Source: Telopea speciosissima
Lineage: Eukaryota > Streptophyta > Magnoliopsida > Proteales > Proteaceae
DNA length: 64,000 nucleotides
NCBI RefSeq assembly: GCF_018873765.1
Contig: NC_057926.1
Location: 38,238,946 to 38,302,945 of the forward strand
Reading direction: 5' to 3'
Part shown: positions 11,909 through 22,933 of the stretch, in pieces
Position numbering within the stretch: the stretch's first letter is position 1
Layout of the letters: each line of letters opens with the position of its first letter
Notes under the pieces: model-generated
The model's database searches: none
What the model saw: the letters and a program-made list of their open reading frames with translations, nothing else
What the model was told of the DNA's origin: nothing
Translations under genes and position numbers: made by a program

Positions 11909-12755
11909 GGTAATTTACACGTACCTATCCTGAGGTAAGGCCTAATTACAGATCCACTCGTGAGTGTGGGAATTTATGTGTATCTCCCCTGCTTCTCAAA
12001 ATAATTTATAAGTAAACCTATTACAAAAACGTTAGAATTTAATATATATTGATCAAATTACGCTTCCTGCTAAAATAAACCTCTTCTATTATTTATAGGG
12101 ATTTGAAAGAATAAACCAAAAGGACTTCTGTTACGCCTCTGGGTACACCGCTTAGACTTGTACTGCCGCTAAGATCTGAGTTGTTGAATCTGATTTCTGT
12201 TGCTGTTTAAGATTTCATAGGCGGGACAATTGGAATTCTCTTCTTCAAATCCATGCTTTTATGCTCAGAAATGCCCTTACAAAAGTAGATGATGATCTAT
12301 TTCAATATCTCACCGGATCAGGTGTTGAAGATGGGTTTTGGTTCTGATTTGGTTGTATCAACTGGACTTGTCGATATATATGCTAAATTTGGAAATATGA
12401 CATTGGCCAGAACCTTGTTCGATGAAATGCCTTACAAAAGTAGATGATGATCTATTTCAATAACTCACCTGTACAATAATCCAAAGAAATTGGAGATGGG
12501 TGTAGGAGGAAAGATGGTTGCTATGGTTCGGTTTTGGGTTAGATTTTAGAAGAATGTCATTCTTATCCTATCAAGGGTATATTGATCATAAAATGTTTAA
12601 AACACTCTTATCGTTCGCAACTAACGGAAACAATTAACGGAGTTGTTTACTTATGAATTACTTTGGAAAGTAGGGGAGATATGCATAAATTCCCAAAACT
12701 CAAGGGTGGATCTATAATTAGGCCTTACCTCAAGGGAGGTACATATAAATTTCCC
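11909..12755. mobile_element. Mutator-like TIR element carrying a PPR fragment
   Basis: Inverted repeats of about 110 bp bound the block: left 11909-12017 and right 12645-12755. Both contain AGGTAAGGCCTAATTA, GGGAATTTATG and TATCTCCCCT in opposite orientations, and the right end reads GGGAAATTTA on the minus strand. Long TIRs starting GGG...AAATTTA and internal host-like sequence fit a Pack-MULE. No transposase is seen. No clean 9-bp target duplication was found, so the exact ends may be eroded. Confidence 0.72.
12231..12432 (+). pseudogene. Pentatricopeptide repeat (PPR) gene fragment
   Basis: Two pieces read as PPR-type protein: LLQIHAFMLRNAL (12237-12285) and, from 12323, VLKMGFGSDLVVSTGLVDIY followed by AKFGNMTLARTLFDEMP. 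These are hallmarks of P/L/S-type PPR repeats in plant organelle RNA-editing factors. The pieces are separated by non-PPR sequence, and a 45-bp segment (GCCTTACAAAAGTAGATGATG...) occurs twice, at about 12266 and 12424. The fragment lies wholly inside the TIR element, so it is probably captured rather than a remnant of a local gene. Not functional. Confidence 0.7.
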
Positions 12756-13700
12756 TAAATTATTTTTCTACCAAAACTATTCATATTTTTAGATACTAAA
12801 ATTTTTTAAAAATTCATTAAAATTTTCACATAATTCATTTTTTGCCATCCACCAAATTCAAAACTCGAAACATGAAAGTTGTAGATCTCAATCATATCTA
12901 CAATATAGTGTGAGATCAGTCACAAATTCCATGTTTTTCTTTTAACATTTTAAATCATTCATTAAAAATCTCAGATAATACATTTGTAGTAGATTTTTTA
13001 CCAAAAAAAATTAACAAAAATTCAAAACTCAAAACCCTAAACACTAAAGTTGCAAATCTCAATTAGGTCTACAACATAATGAGAGACCAATTGCAAACCC
13101 ACATTTTTAAAAATTTTTATATTATTAATAAAATTAAAATATACTTAAAATTTGTGCAAAAAAATGCAATATGTGCGAAATTTTAATAATTTTGTATTGC
13201 TAAATTATTTTTAAATTAAAAAAATAATTAAAATTCTAACATAATGCATTTTTTGTGGATTTCTTTGCCAAAAACACCAAAAATCAAAACTCAAGACATT
13301 CCTGCAGCTCTATTTTAGAGATAGAGCAAATGAGAAGAACAGGGATTGGTCCCTCCTTTACTTTCCTGCAGCTCAAGCTTTAGCTTGGTTTGTATTGAAC
13401 TTTTCAGCTTTTCATTCTGTGTAAATTCAACGCTCTGGGCCTTTCTTGCTGAGGATATGGTGATTTGCGTCCTTCATCCGCTATTTGGAGGAAGAGGAGG
13501 AGGTGGTGGGTCCCATATAATGTAATAAAAAAAATAAAAACATGAGAGAAGACGAAGTAATGTTGGGGTATTTTAGGAAATGCAGTTTTGTTTTGAAGGA
13601 GCAATAACTAACTTTGGGGATTCTGTAAATCTTTTTAAAATGGAAACTAATGGATGTAAAATAAATTTTGAACCTATTTATCTAGTAGATCTAAGAAATT
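12756..13700. repeat. AT-rich region with an imperfect ~150-bp repeat
   Basis: A motif built on TTCAAAACTC, AAGTTG(T/C)A(G/A)ATCTCAAT, TCTACAA and GAGA(T/C)CA recurs at about 12848-12940 and 13018-13110, with a weaker partial copy near 13270-13300. No coding signature is seen. The segment at 13300-13600 has no gene I can support. Confidence 0.45.
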
Positions 13701-15290
13701 TTCTTTTTTTTTTTTTTTTTTTTCAAATTTTTTTTGATAAACTCCGAACCTTAATTAATAGAACAAGAAAATACAAAACAACGATGGGATTCCTCAGATA
13801 CATCAAAAGATAAAAATGAGATATGAAACAGGGAGGAGAGAAGTCCCAAATAACAAAATTATACTGATTACAACCGAAGGAGGCTAAAGCATTTGCTACA
13901 AAATTGCCTTCTCGATATATGTCAAAAAGTAAACTAATTGAAAGTGATCAAGAAGATCAAAACAGTCAGAAATTATATGAGAAACCCCTAAGGAGGACCA
14001 AGAAGAGCCCGATTAAGTAGATTAATCACCATCTGATTGTCGCTTTCCACCATGATCTTCGTATATTCTCTAGAAGCAGCAATAGCCAAGGCTTGACGTA
14101 TGGCGAGAGCTTCAGCCACATATGCATAAGATAGACCAACAAAATTAGCAAAAGCTAAGATAAATCTTCCTTCGGAATGTCTAAAAATCCCTCCAATGCT
14201 TGCCAAACCAGGAGAACCATTGCAAGTTCCATCAACATTAATCTTTATACTTCGTCTTCCAAGTACAGAGCCTTTGATTGACCCTATCACTAAGGCCTTG
14301 ACAATCAATTTTATTAAGACGTCTAACCACAAATGGAAGACCCAAATAGTGATCAAGATGAAGGGTAGGAACAATCTGGAAGATCTCATGGAGAAGCCTT
14401 TTGGTTGAAGAAGAAACATTTGGAATAAATTTGGCAAGGGTCTTAGAGATATTTAAGGTCTGTCATGAAAAAGAACAATAAGTATCAAGGATTGATTGGA
14501 ATGTATGAGCTTCTTGAGATGTGGATCATCCGAAGAGAATAATGTCATCAGCAAAAGCCAAGTGGGAAATAGCTTCACACCCTCTTGCAAGAAGAATGCC
14601 ATGAATTTTTCCTTGGTGGAGGGCTATATCAATATGGGAAGATAATAGTTCAGCACAGAGCACAAATAAGTAGGAGGATAAGGGGTCTCCTTGTCGAAGA
14701 CCTCTTGATGGAGAGAAATATTGAAGGGGGGGATCCATTAAGAAGAATAGCCATCTTTGTTGACTCCACACAAAACATTAACTCTGTTAATCCAATCTTC
14801 ATGAAACCCATATACAAAGAGTTCCTTACGAATGAAAGACCATTCCAGGCGATCATAGGCCTTACTCATATCGATCGTGACTACCATATAACCAAATTTG
14901 CCTTTTCTCTTTTTCAGAATATAAGAGAGCAGTTCATCGCTGATAAGAACATTGTTTTGAATGTGTCTGCCCTTGATGAATCCATTTTGGTTTAGGCTGA
15001 TAAGTTTGTGAAGAATAGTACGTATGCAACTTATTCACGATGATTTTAGAAATTATTTAGTAACCAATGTTGCACAAATTTATCAGCCTAAATTCATTAA
15101 CCGATGAGGGCGATGGCCCTTAGGGATCAAAACAATATAAGTACGATTGAGGCCGCAAGAGAAATTAAATAGCCATGTGTAAAGAAGGATCGAACAACAT
15201 CAATAATATTTGAAGAAATAAGATCTGATACCTTATGAAAAAAACATCCCCGAGAAACCATCTGGACAAGGAGATTTGGATGGATTCATG
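13701..15290 (-). mobile_element. Degenerate L1-type LINE (RT plus RNase H)
   Basis: On the minus strand, conserved L1 reverse-transcriptase blocks appear: SRGLRQGDPLSSYLF, then SHLAFADDIILFG (catalytic DD), then the YLGLPFVVRRL block near 14330. They are followed by an RNase H domain (INVDGTCNGSPG, SDNQMVINLL). The T-run at 13703-13723 is the A-tail seen from the other strand, so the 3' end is at about 13702. Relative to a full L1, the zinc-knuckle region between RT and RNase H is missing and the RT part has several stops and frameshifts. The 5' part (endonuclease, ORF1) is absent; at about 15290 the homology meets an LTR fragment. Confidence 0.82.
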
Positions 15291-15805
15291 GCCATAACCG
15301 ATCGAGCACCGAAGACTCGATCGTCAGAGGCCGAGCACTGAGGACACAGTCGTCTGAGGCAGAGCCCTCCCCAGAAGCAACAATAACGGCTCATCGGGGA
15401 TCACGGAGCCACTTTAGCATGCCCCGACAATCACGGGATAAGAATCGAGCTACGATCCCCACTGCGATATGGAGTTACACTCCAATAAGGACTCTTACCT
15501 TAGTGAGAGTCCAACCTCGAAAATAACTCTCCACTCCGCCCCGTGCAGAAGAGCCCTACCAACAGAGGATTCTTACTATACAAGGACTCCTCCAACCGCC
15601 TCACCTCATTCTATAAATACTCAGGCATGGAGCTCAAACGCTCATCTGACTTTCACTACGCAGTTACGCTATTGCATTGGAGACCTGACTTGAGCGTCGG
15701 AGAGTCCTAGGCTGGAGCCACACTGGCTCTCTTGCGTTCACTCGATTTTTGCAGACTCATCCGTGGGCGAACCGGGCATCGGAGGTTTTCATCCGCAACA
15801 ATTTC
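15290..15805 (+). mobile_element. Gypsy-type LTR fragment
   Basis: The region has a TATAAATA at 15612-15619 followed by ACTTGAGCGTCGGAGAG and, near the end, GGAGGTTTTCATCCGCAACA. This order is typical of plant Ty3/gypsy (Tat/Ogre-like) LTRs. It is richer in GC than its surroundings. Borders are approximate, and no second LTR or coding part is seen, so it is a solo LTR or fragment adjoining the L1 remnant. Confidence 0.55.
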
Positions 15806-16247
15806 ATCAAACACATAAAATTAAGAGATCTCTACTTGGTCACATGGTCTCTACACAAGCTAGAATTTGGACCAATGGCTGAGCACGCCTGGGTATCTAC
15901 CCAAGGAGCAAAAGCGTCATCTCACGGTGCCTTGTGACTTGTGAGCGGGCGTTGGAAACACCACCAAATAGAGATCTTTTTCCCAATTAAAATTTATAGC
16001 CAAAAGAGGCATAAAAAATGAAAAAAAAAAAAGAACCCTGAAAAAAAAGTAATTTAGGGAACCCGCCAGCAATGAGCTTAAATTTGAAAAATCCGACCAA
16101 TTTAGATTAATGTTTTGTTATTGTTGTATGTGAAGATCAGGAGAATTACTTAGATCCACTAGATAAGAAAAAGTAGGTTTTACTTTGTTTTACTCTTATT
16201 ATTATTATTATTATTTTGTAAAACTACTTGTTTTGTAATATTTTTTT
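15806..16247. other. Repeat-like stretch without a gene
   Basis: No coding or structural signal is supported. 16199-16214 is a (TTA)n run. Confidence 0.4.
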
Positions 16248-16416
16248 GGGAAACAGTTTTCCAGGAGTGTGGCCTACGCCAGCACTCCCATGTGTCTATC
16301 TCTCATTCTCTCTCCTCCTTAAAATAAGGGGCAGAGGTGTCCTTTCACATGGGGAGGAGAGAGATAGACTCATGGGAGTGTTGGCGTAAGCCACACTCCG
16401 ACAGAAATCATTTTCC
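16248..16416. mobile_element. Foldback MITE, unit 1 of a pair
   Basis: A palindromic element of about 169 bp. The left arm GAGTGTGGCCTACGCCAGCA pairs with the right arm TGTTGGCGTAAGCCACACTC, with (A/T)-rich ends GGGAAA / TTTTCC. A second copy follows after 13 bases. Confidence 0.75.
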
Positions 16417-16429
16417 TTTTTTTTTTATT

Positions 16430-16598
16430 GGGAAAAAGTTCTCTGTCCGGGAGTGTGGCCTACGCCAGCACTCCCATGAGTTTATCTCTCTCCTCCCCAT
16501 GTGAAAAGACACTTCTGTCCCCTTATTTTAAGAAGGAGAGAAATAGACACAAGCGAGTGCTGACGTAGGCCACACTCTCGTGAAGAAAACTACTTCCC
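16430..16598. mobile_element. Foldback MITE, unit 2 of a pair
   Basis: Same family and length as the unit at 16248-16416, with arms GAGTGTGGCCTACGCCAGCA and GTGCTGACGTAGGCCACACT. Its ends are GGGAAA and TTCCC. Confidence 0.75.
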
Positions 16599-16732
16599 TT
16601 TTTTTTTTTTTATCCAAGTAGATCTAGGCAATTTTCCCAAGGGAACAAAAAAGAAAAACCTCAAAATCCATGCCTGCCAAACTGGGACCATAGAAAGAGA
16701 GATCCACAGTAGCTAAAGATGGTACAGTGAGT

Positions 16733-16815
16733 GTTAGAGATAATATCTCCCTATCATCGCAATCTTTGCTGATTTATAGGTGATTCCGATAATAGAGAGA
16801 GATATTATCTCTAAC
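16733..16815. repeat. Small 83-bp foldback upstream of methylesterase A
   Basis: GTTAGAGATAATATCTC at 16733 and GAGATATTATCTCTAAC ending at 16815 are inverted copies. AGTGA occurs close to both ends, which could be a target duplication. It lies about 265 bp upstream of the first ATG of copy A. Confidence 0.55.
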
Positions 16816-17763
16816 AGTGAGAAGCAGCTTTTCCAAGTAAAGCAAAATATCATTAAGAATGGTAATAAGAAACTTTAGAGGCTATTAAGCCACCGCATCA
16901 CATTGTCCCCCTTTTTTGGTGAAAAGTTAAATCAAACTGGAATGACCTAATTTATTGTGGCTGATATTTTTTGTAATATTTTCTGCCTTTAGACTTTTGG
17001 CACCATCCATAAGAAATTAAAGCAACCCCAAAGCAGCCACAGCTCATATAAGTACAGAAAGCCAAAACAAGAAAAAGCAATGGAGAAGAACATTAATGAA
17101 GAGAAGAAGCATTTTGTTCTAGTTCATGGTGCTTGCCATGGAGCTTGGTGTTGGTTTAAGCTTGAAAGTTTGCTAACTTCAGTAGGTCACACTGTAACAT
17201 CACTGGATCTTGCAGCTTCAGGGATCAACCCAAAGCAAGTGGAAGATCTCCAATCCATTGCTGATTATTTTGAACCCTTAATGGTTTTCATGGCTTCTCT
17301 CCCTCAAGATGAGAAGGTGATTCTAGTTGGGCACAGCTATAATGGGTTGAGCATTTCTGTTGCTATGGAGAGGTTCCCTGAGAAAATATCTGTAGCTGTT
17401 TTCATCTCTGCTACTAAGCCCAGTCCTACCATTACTGTAGTCGACATACAGAAAGAGGTATGTATGTATAGGATTTTGATTTAGATCAATTACATTCTGA
17501 TATCTAAATTTGTGAGAGATCGCAAGGTTAGGATGTTAAGCTTATCTTAAATTTATTTATTAATATATGATCTGAGTTAAAATTTTAAGTTTCAATAAAA
17601 AACGAAATGTTGTTGTCAGATATGACATGGTTCTTTGTAGCTAGATGTACCTTAAGGGTATTTTCCTTTCTTGGTAAAAATGTACTTTAAGGGTATTGGG
17701 GCTAAGAAAAAGATATTTGAAAACTCCAGCTCGTAGAAGTATTTTATATGATATGAGTTTATT

Positions 17764-18484
17764 TAAGGGTGTAAGTTTGGTCCTCTCGGCTCGAGCCCGC
17801 CCTAAGCTTGGACTGGATTTTCAACCCTGAGAGCGGATTAGGGTTTAAATTTTCAGGCCTTGGGTGAGGGTCGGGTTGGACCAGGGTTGAGGCCTTGGCC
17901 TAAGCCCAACCCAGCCCGGCCCTATGTTAGGTTATGCTTTACAATTTATTGTTTATATTTCACGAATTTTTTGTTTAGTATCTAATTATCTATTGGTATA
18001 CCCAAAAAAATAATAATTTCTTGGGGCCACCCGCCTGAGGCTCACTAGCGCCCAGAAGCTTTGGGTTCGTGCGTGGCGCGGGGGTCATGTACGAGCCCAG
18101 GGGGGATTTAGTCGGCCTAAAGTCGGATACCCCTCCTGTCTCCATAAAAAAAAAATAATAACAAATATCCATTGAACAAAAATATTTACAATTTTAAGAT
18201 TGGGCTAAGTTTTTTTACCCAATGAAAAGTCTAATAGTCAATTGAGTATGAAACAAACCAATACCCAATCACATGAAGCAGGGCAAGTCAACCAGGCCCT
18301 AGCAAAAATCAGGGTCAATCAGGGCAGGGCTAGGCTGGGCTGGGTTGAGCTCGACAGGATTGGGCCTGCGCTGAGATATCTCAGCCCGATCTAGCCCAGG
18401 TTGGGCTTGGGTTAGGCTAAGAGGATAGAGGGTTAGGCTAGGTTTTAAAAAAACCCGGCCCAACCCAATCCTGTTTCACCCCTA
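17764..18484. mobile_element. hAT-like non-autonomous element in intron 1 of copy A
   Basis: The ends read TAAGGGTGTAA and ...TTTCACCCCTA. Near-identical 8-bp flanks, AGTTTATT (17756-17763) and AGTTTACT (18485-18492), fit a hAT target duplication. The interior is rich in GGGTTGGGC-type repeats, as in the common plant 'GGGTGTAAA' MITEs. No transposase is seen. Confidence 0.75.
17998..18165. repeat. Short GC-rich insertion within the hAT-like element (possible SINE)
   Basis: A GC-rich block (GGTTCGTGCGTGGCGCGGG) is bounded by A-rich runs and interrupts the GGGTTGGGC interior. GGTTCG resembles a B box, but I could not place an A box. The family is unknown. Confidence 0.35.
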
Positions 18485-18494
18485 AGTTTACTCA

Positions 18495-18905
18495 ACTAGA
18501 TAATTTGAGATTGTGTTTAAATCTAGGATAAGTGAATGTTGGATTATTTTCGGGGTTACTTGCCAAATTTAGACCAGCCCAAAGAAATCTAGCTTCTTCT
18601 TGACTTTCCCAGGGAGGGCAAGACGATAGTCCAATAGATGTAACTGTCTTGAAGGGCCAAATTGTTAAGTTGCAATCGCCCTGCAAAGGATAAAAATCGA
18701 GTCTTCCACTCTTCCAGCTTCTTTCTAACCACATCGAATAGAGGGGAACAATCTTCCACTCTTAATTTACTAGGAACACCGAGATATCTAATCGGAGGAT
18801 GAGCTTCCTAAAATCCTGTCATGTCTAGAAGCTCTTGTCTAAAAGATGGAGAAACTCCTCCCACAACGATAGAAGACTTAGATTTGTTTAACCTAAGGTC
18901 GGAAC
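18495..18905 (-). mobile_element. L1 reverse transcriptase fragment
   Basis: The minus strand encodes LRLNKSKSSIVVGGV, then IRYLGVPSKLRVEDCSPLF and FLSFAGRLQL-like blocks, which is the C-terminal part of a plant L1 RT. Several frame breaks are present. It sits inside intron 1 of methylesterase A. Confidence 0.72.
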
Positions 18906-19089
18906 ATTGCGGAAAAAAAAAATTAAAAAATAAAAATCCAATGCCTCTAAAATTGGTCCAGTGGATGACCCCTAAAATGCTTACCAAAAAAAAAAAAACA
19001 AAAACGATGACCCCTAAAATGGATCCCCTTACAAGAGAAGTTGGGGAATGCAGAAAGAAAATGAGAAGTAAAAGAAAACTATACAATCA

Positions 19090-19505
19090 AAAACCAACCA
19101 GCGTTGGATATTTCCTGATCGAATACGAATACCTCTAAACGGATTGGAATGCGGATTGGATACGGATCAGGTGTGATTAGAGTCGGATATTCCCTGGCTG
19201 AAAAACAATATCTCTAAACGGATTCGGATGTTGATTGGATTTGGATTTTTGACCATTCATTTACATTTCTACCTTGTGTAATCCAGACTTTCTCCCCTAG
19301 AGGATACAATTCACTCTCAATCCGTATCTATTAGATCATGATTCTCTTTTCATCATATTCTAGAACCTGTTGAATCTTCAAAATCATTATTTACTTAATT
19401 TTTTATTATTAAGTATTCGAAAAAAATTTTGAACGGATTTTTATCGGAGTATTCGGATTTTTTCCGGATATCTCTAAACGAATATCGATATCCCTAATTA
19501 TGGGG
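19090..19505. repeat. ATCTCTAAACGGATTCGG-type repeat
   Basis: CTCTAAACGGATT and ATATCTCTAAACG(A/G)AT recur at about 19130, 19210 and 19470 around GGATAC/CGGAT words. This looks like a degenerate MITE of the 'GATCGGAT' class. Confidence 0.4.
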
Positions 19506-19659
19506 AGTATCAATACAAGATTTTTTGTAGGCTTGCACCTTATCCCTAACCTCAAATGAAATGGATTTCTAAACTTGGTGTAAGGTTCTAGATTGCTTAA
19601 ATGCAATCTTACCAATTAAATGCAACATGAACTACCCTTTAATATTCTTCCTTATCGAC

Positions 19660-19955
19660 CTTCATTCTACCTCTAGGTTCCCAATCTTCCGATTGCTAGA
19701 CCAACATTTCCCTATAATCTCTTCCCATAGACAAGAAGAAAATGGACATTGGAAGAGTAAGTGCCAAATATCCTCGACTACATTCCAATAAAAGTAACAA
19801 GACGTCAAAGAAGGGACTTGTTTGGATTGAAGGAATTCTTGAGTAGGGAGAATCTTAGTCAATACTCTCCACACAACAAAGTTATGCCTAGGAGTATTAT
19901 TCTTGAACCAAACCACATCAAACCAAGAAACCGATTCAGTTGAGGATCTCACCAA
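19660..19955 (-). mobile_element. L1 zinc-knuckle (zf-RVT) fragment
   Basis: The minus strand reads NTPRHNFVVWRVLTKILPT, then SCYFYWNVVEDIWHLLFQCP and FSSCLWEEII, the zf-RVT module found after the RT of plant L1 ORF2. It lies on the wrong side of the RT fragment at 18495-18905 to be part of the same copy, so it is a separate fragment. Confidence 0.75.
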
Positions 19956-20686
19956 ATTTCAGGCAGAGCTTGAGCAGAAACACCTAGAAATGGAAGCAAT
20001 CCATTCCACCAGATCTTCAAAATCTGATAATTTCCCTTATTTTTATCACTTGCCTTAACATGTAATTGATTTGTATCTATTTCAATTAAGTTTCTTTAAG
20101 TAGACTTTTGATCAGAAACCTTCAACAATGATTTACAGTATGATAGAAGGCAGGGCAAGGCTGGTATGCAAGGCACAAACTTACAGTATGATAAAAGGCA
20201 GGTCAAGGCCACTACACAAATCATGCCAACACCAGAGAAGTTAGCAAAGCAGTATCAGAGAAGCCCACCTGAGGTACAAATCTTCTTAATTAAATTTCAA
20301 CTTTAAATGAAATTTTGGAACTTATCCAGATAGAGCTTGCAACCATCTGATATCTTATGGATTGTTGCCAACATAGGATTTGATTCTTGCAACCAAGCTG
20401 GTGAGGCCCTTAGGATTCTTTGGGAATCCAGATTTGTTGAAGGAAATTGTACTTTCGGACGAGAATTATGGATCGGTTAGCCGAGTATACATCTTATGTG
20501 ATGAAGAGGATGATATTAAAGATTTCCTGAAATGGGTGATTTCTGAAAACCCACCTGATGAGGTGAAGGAGATCCCTGGTGGTCATGATCTCTAAGCCCC
20601 AGGAGCTAAGCACCTATCTCCAGGAGATTGCCAATAGATATTCTTAATTCATGCCTTTTAATTGGATGGAAGTAGCAAAATGTTGG

Positions 20687-21030
20687 AATATAATGCAGTG
20701 GGAATTAAGCAAGTATATGTAAGACTTATATGTAATACATGGTCGAATCCTTGTACTGGTTGATGTAGAAACGCACAGCACCGAAGTATGATCCGCTGTT
20801 GTGTTGAAGAAGATGATTCATAACCAAACTCTAGCAAGCAGAAAATGGCAGAATTACAAGAGGGAATTTTTATCACCTGCGGTTCCCCAGCCTGGTACGG
20901 TTCCCTAGTGTCTTTAATAAAGGGGGTGGATCCCACCCAGGTAGTGTGTTCGATCAAGGGGTGGAATGGTCATTTCAACCCTCCCATGAGAGGAACTGCA
21001 CAACCGTACCGGTCAACAAACCTTAGGGGA
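20687..21030. repeat. Intergenic repeat-like sequence downstream of copy A
   Basis: A GC-richer block near 20878-21030 (GGTGGATCCCACCC core, GGTTCC... and GGAACTGC near its ends) resembles the hairpin MITEs elsewhere in the window. No gene is seen between here and 22933. Confidence 0.35.
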
Positions 21031-21311
21031 TAAAGATCCGAATTACAATGGCTATTAAGGTGTTTTATCTAAAATTGCAATAGGGACAGATATATCATTT
21101 CATAAGAGGTTGGAGAGAGAAAGACACATGGAGGTGCTAATATGCTATGTAGCTTAGTAGCATTCTTTTCCTCTAATAATATATTTTAACGTTGATTCAT
21201 ACCTTTGTGTTCACATAAATGGTTCCACCCCCCTCTCCCCACCCAAAAGAAAAAAAAAAACAAAAAATTTAAAAACTCCTTATTGTTGGAGAAAAAGATG
21301 ATAATGACACA

Positions 21312-21577
21312 GACAAGGTTTTAAAACGAGGAACCAAAACTGAAATCGGGTCTTTGTCGACTCCAATTTGATTCTAATTCAAATCAGTAGGAATCGATTG
21401 ATTTTGGCCCGGTGCGGCTCCTCCGCTGTCAGTACACAATGGATAGAGCAGGTTTCTGGGCTCCCTGGGCAGTTCCCACCATGCTGGCAGCATGGTTTGT
21501 GGGATCGGTCTTGGATCGGCTGTACCAGGCTATTTGGATTGGTATCGACACCCGACCACCAATACAGAACCTTGACT
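21312..21577. mobile_element. GATCGG-type MITE
   Basis: It starts ACAAGGTTTTAAAACGAGG and ends ...CAGAACCTTGAC. The ends are short inverted repeats (AAGGTT / AACCTT), with GGATCGG/GAATCGAT words inside. Same class as 22331-22566 and 54422-54834. Confidence 0.5.
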
Positions 21578-22259
21578 GATTCTGAATCAGTGCATGATAC
21601 AAAAATGGTACAGACAAAGGGTTACTAGTCAAAATACACTTAGAGATCGGGATCTTTGAGGGTAAAATCGTCTTATATGATCGCTTCGATACTGATCCCA
21701 ATCAGATTGTATCTGGTACCTGTTGTTGTAGAAAACCAACCTGGCTGATGTGGATGTACAAGTTTGCAAGGCTAGAAAACAAAGGGCATAAGAGAGCACC
21801 GGAGCGGACTCTCCCATGCTTAAATCAATTCTCCAGGCAACGATATAAATTTACAAAGTAATTGCGTAAAAGAGTGAAGATTGAACGATCCCCTTACATG
21901 GGTACTAACCTCTGTATTTATTGAATGGAATTGCATTGCCCTGCCAAGAGTCGGTGCTGTGAGTCCAATAGTGATAGGAATCCTCTGAATGAAAGCTGCA
22001 TCCTTGTAGGAATCTGATATGAGAGAAAGAATATCATGGAGAGTCCTACAGAGAAAGTCCTCCTCAACGAGGAAGAAGGAGAATCCCGATACAATAGGGC
22101 AACTTAGCATATTCAGAGAGTTACAGGGGATATATATCAAACATGTGGCTAGAGCAACATGTCACCCATTCATAGGTAGGTGATAATTGTCCGTATCAGT
22201 ACCAATACCGATCCCAATCCCAATCCCGATCCGCGGATACCCGATACCTCAAACCAGAC

Positions 22260-22265
22260 ACACAA

Positions 22266-22319
<54 letters not shown>
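22260..22319. repeat. (CA)n microsatellite
   Basis: An almost pure CA run of about 55 bases lies within a GATACC-type repeat. Confidence 0.95.
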
Positions 22320-22321
<2 letters not shown>

Positions 22322-22330
22322 GCAGGCAGA

Positions 22331-22566
22331 CATGGTTTTAGTGCACGGAATCGGAATCGGTATCGGCAACATGCAAAACCGATATGATACCGATACGGTA
22401 TCGGCCAGGATCGACTGTATCGGACAAAAGTACCCTTGAATTTCCTTAAAAAATGAGTTTTCTAACTATTTTACCCCTTATCCGTACCGTGCTATCGATA
22501 CAGTATCGATGACTAACAAAACCGGTACGTATCGCCCATCGCACGATACCGATACTTAGAACCATG
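22331..22566. mobile_element. GATACCG-type MITE upstream of methylesterase B
   Basis: The ends CATGGTTTTAG and CTTAGAACCATG are inverted repeats. The interior is made of CGATACCGATAC / GGTATCGG words. It has no coding content. Confidence 0.6.
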
Positions 22567-22889
22567 CAGGCAGGTAGGTAGGTATGTAGGTAGGGCACAT
22601 GCTTTTCTAAAGAAATATCATAAATATTTGACACAAATTATACGCAAAGTAATCCACGTCGAGGGCTCATCCTTGAAGCGGCAGACACCATCTCCTCTGC
22701 CTTGACCTAATAAACCTTTGTATAATTGTGCAGATCCTCTGCCATCGTCTGATCAGTGCCCTTATCTCCACGTTGTAGATAAGCAATGGATGAGAGAATG
22801 TACATTTGTGGATAACATTTCTTACACTATCTTCTTCCTTTGGATTCTTTTCACATTAGTGCACCCAATGGTGGTCCTTCCTCCAACTC

Positions 22890-22897
22890 TATAAAAG
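22890..22897 (+). promoter_or_regulatory. TATA box of methylesterase B
   Basis: TATAAAAG lies 37 bp before the start codon at 22934, so the 5' UTR is probably very short, as for copy A. Confidence 0.6.
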
Positions 22898-22933
22898 CAA
22901 TACCAAAGCCACAGCCAAACACAAGAAAAGGCA

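Larger units (their letters stand above)
17080..20647 (+). pseudogene. Methylesterase-like alpha/beta hydrolase, copy A (pseudogene)
   Basis: Exons: 17080-17457, 20139-20273 and 20377 to about 20647. Exon 1 (126 residues) has the oxyanion block HGACHGAWCW and the nucleophile elbow GHSYNG, as in the SABP2/HNL/MES family of plant methyl-ester hydrolases. In exon 3, copies B and C read 'GSDHM' (catalytic His), but copy A lacks 11 bases there. This removes the His and shifts the frame to an early stop at 20593-20595, although the DNA homology continues to about 20647. Exon 2 begins with a 48-nt in-frame duplication carrying its own acceptor (AG at 20138 and 20186). Intron 1 is 2.7 kb and holds a hAT-like element and two L1 fragments. 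A TATAAGTA lies about 33 bp before the ATG. Probably transcribed once, now inactive. Confidence 0.85.

Noticed and set aside
11900-12764. 9-bp target duplication of the Mutator-like element
   Set aside because: The flanks TAAGCAGAT and TAAATTATT agree at only a few positions; not supported.
14585-14995. 136-codon ORF on the + strand
   Set aside because: It is the antisense of L1 reverse transcriptase on the minus strand (FADDIILFG and neighbouring blocks), so it is a shadow frame.
17998-18165. tRNA gene
   Set aside because: GGTTCG resembles a B box, but there is no cloverleaf, anticodon stem or A box in the right place. No tRNA or rRNA gene was found in the window.
22260-22319. Possible CRISPR-like periodic repeat
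   Set aside because: It is a plain CA microsatellite with no spacers. No CRISPR array is expected or seen in this eukaryotic window.
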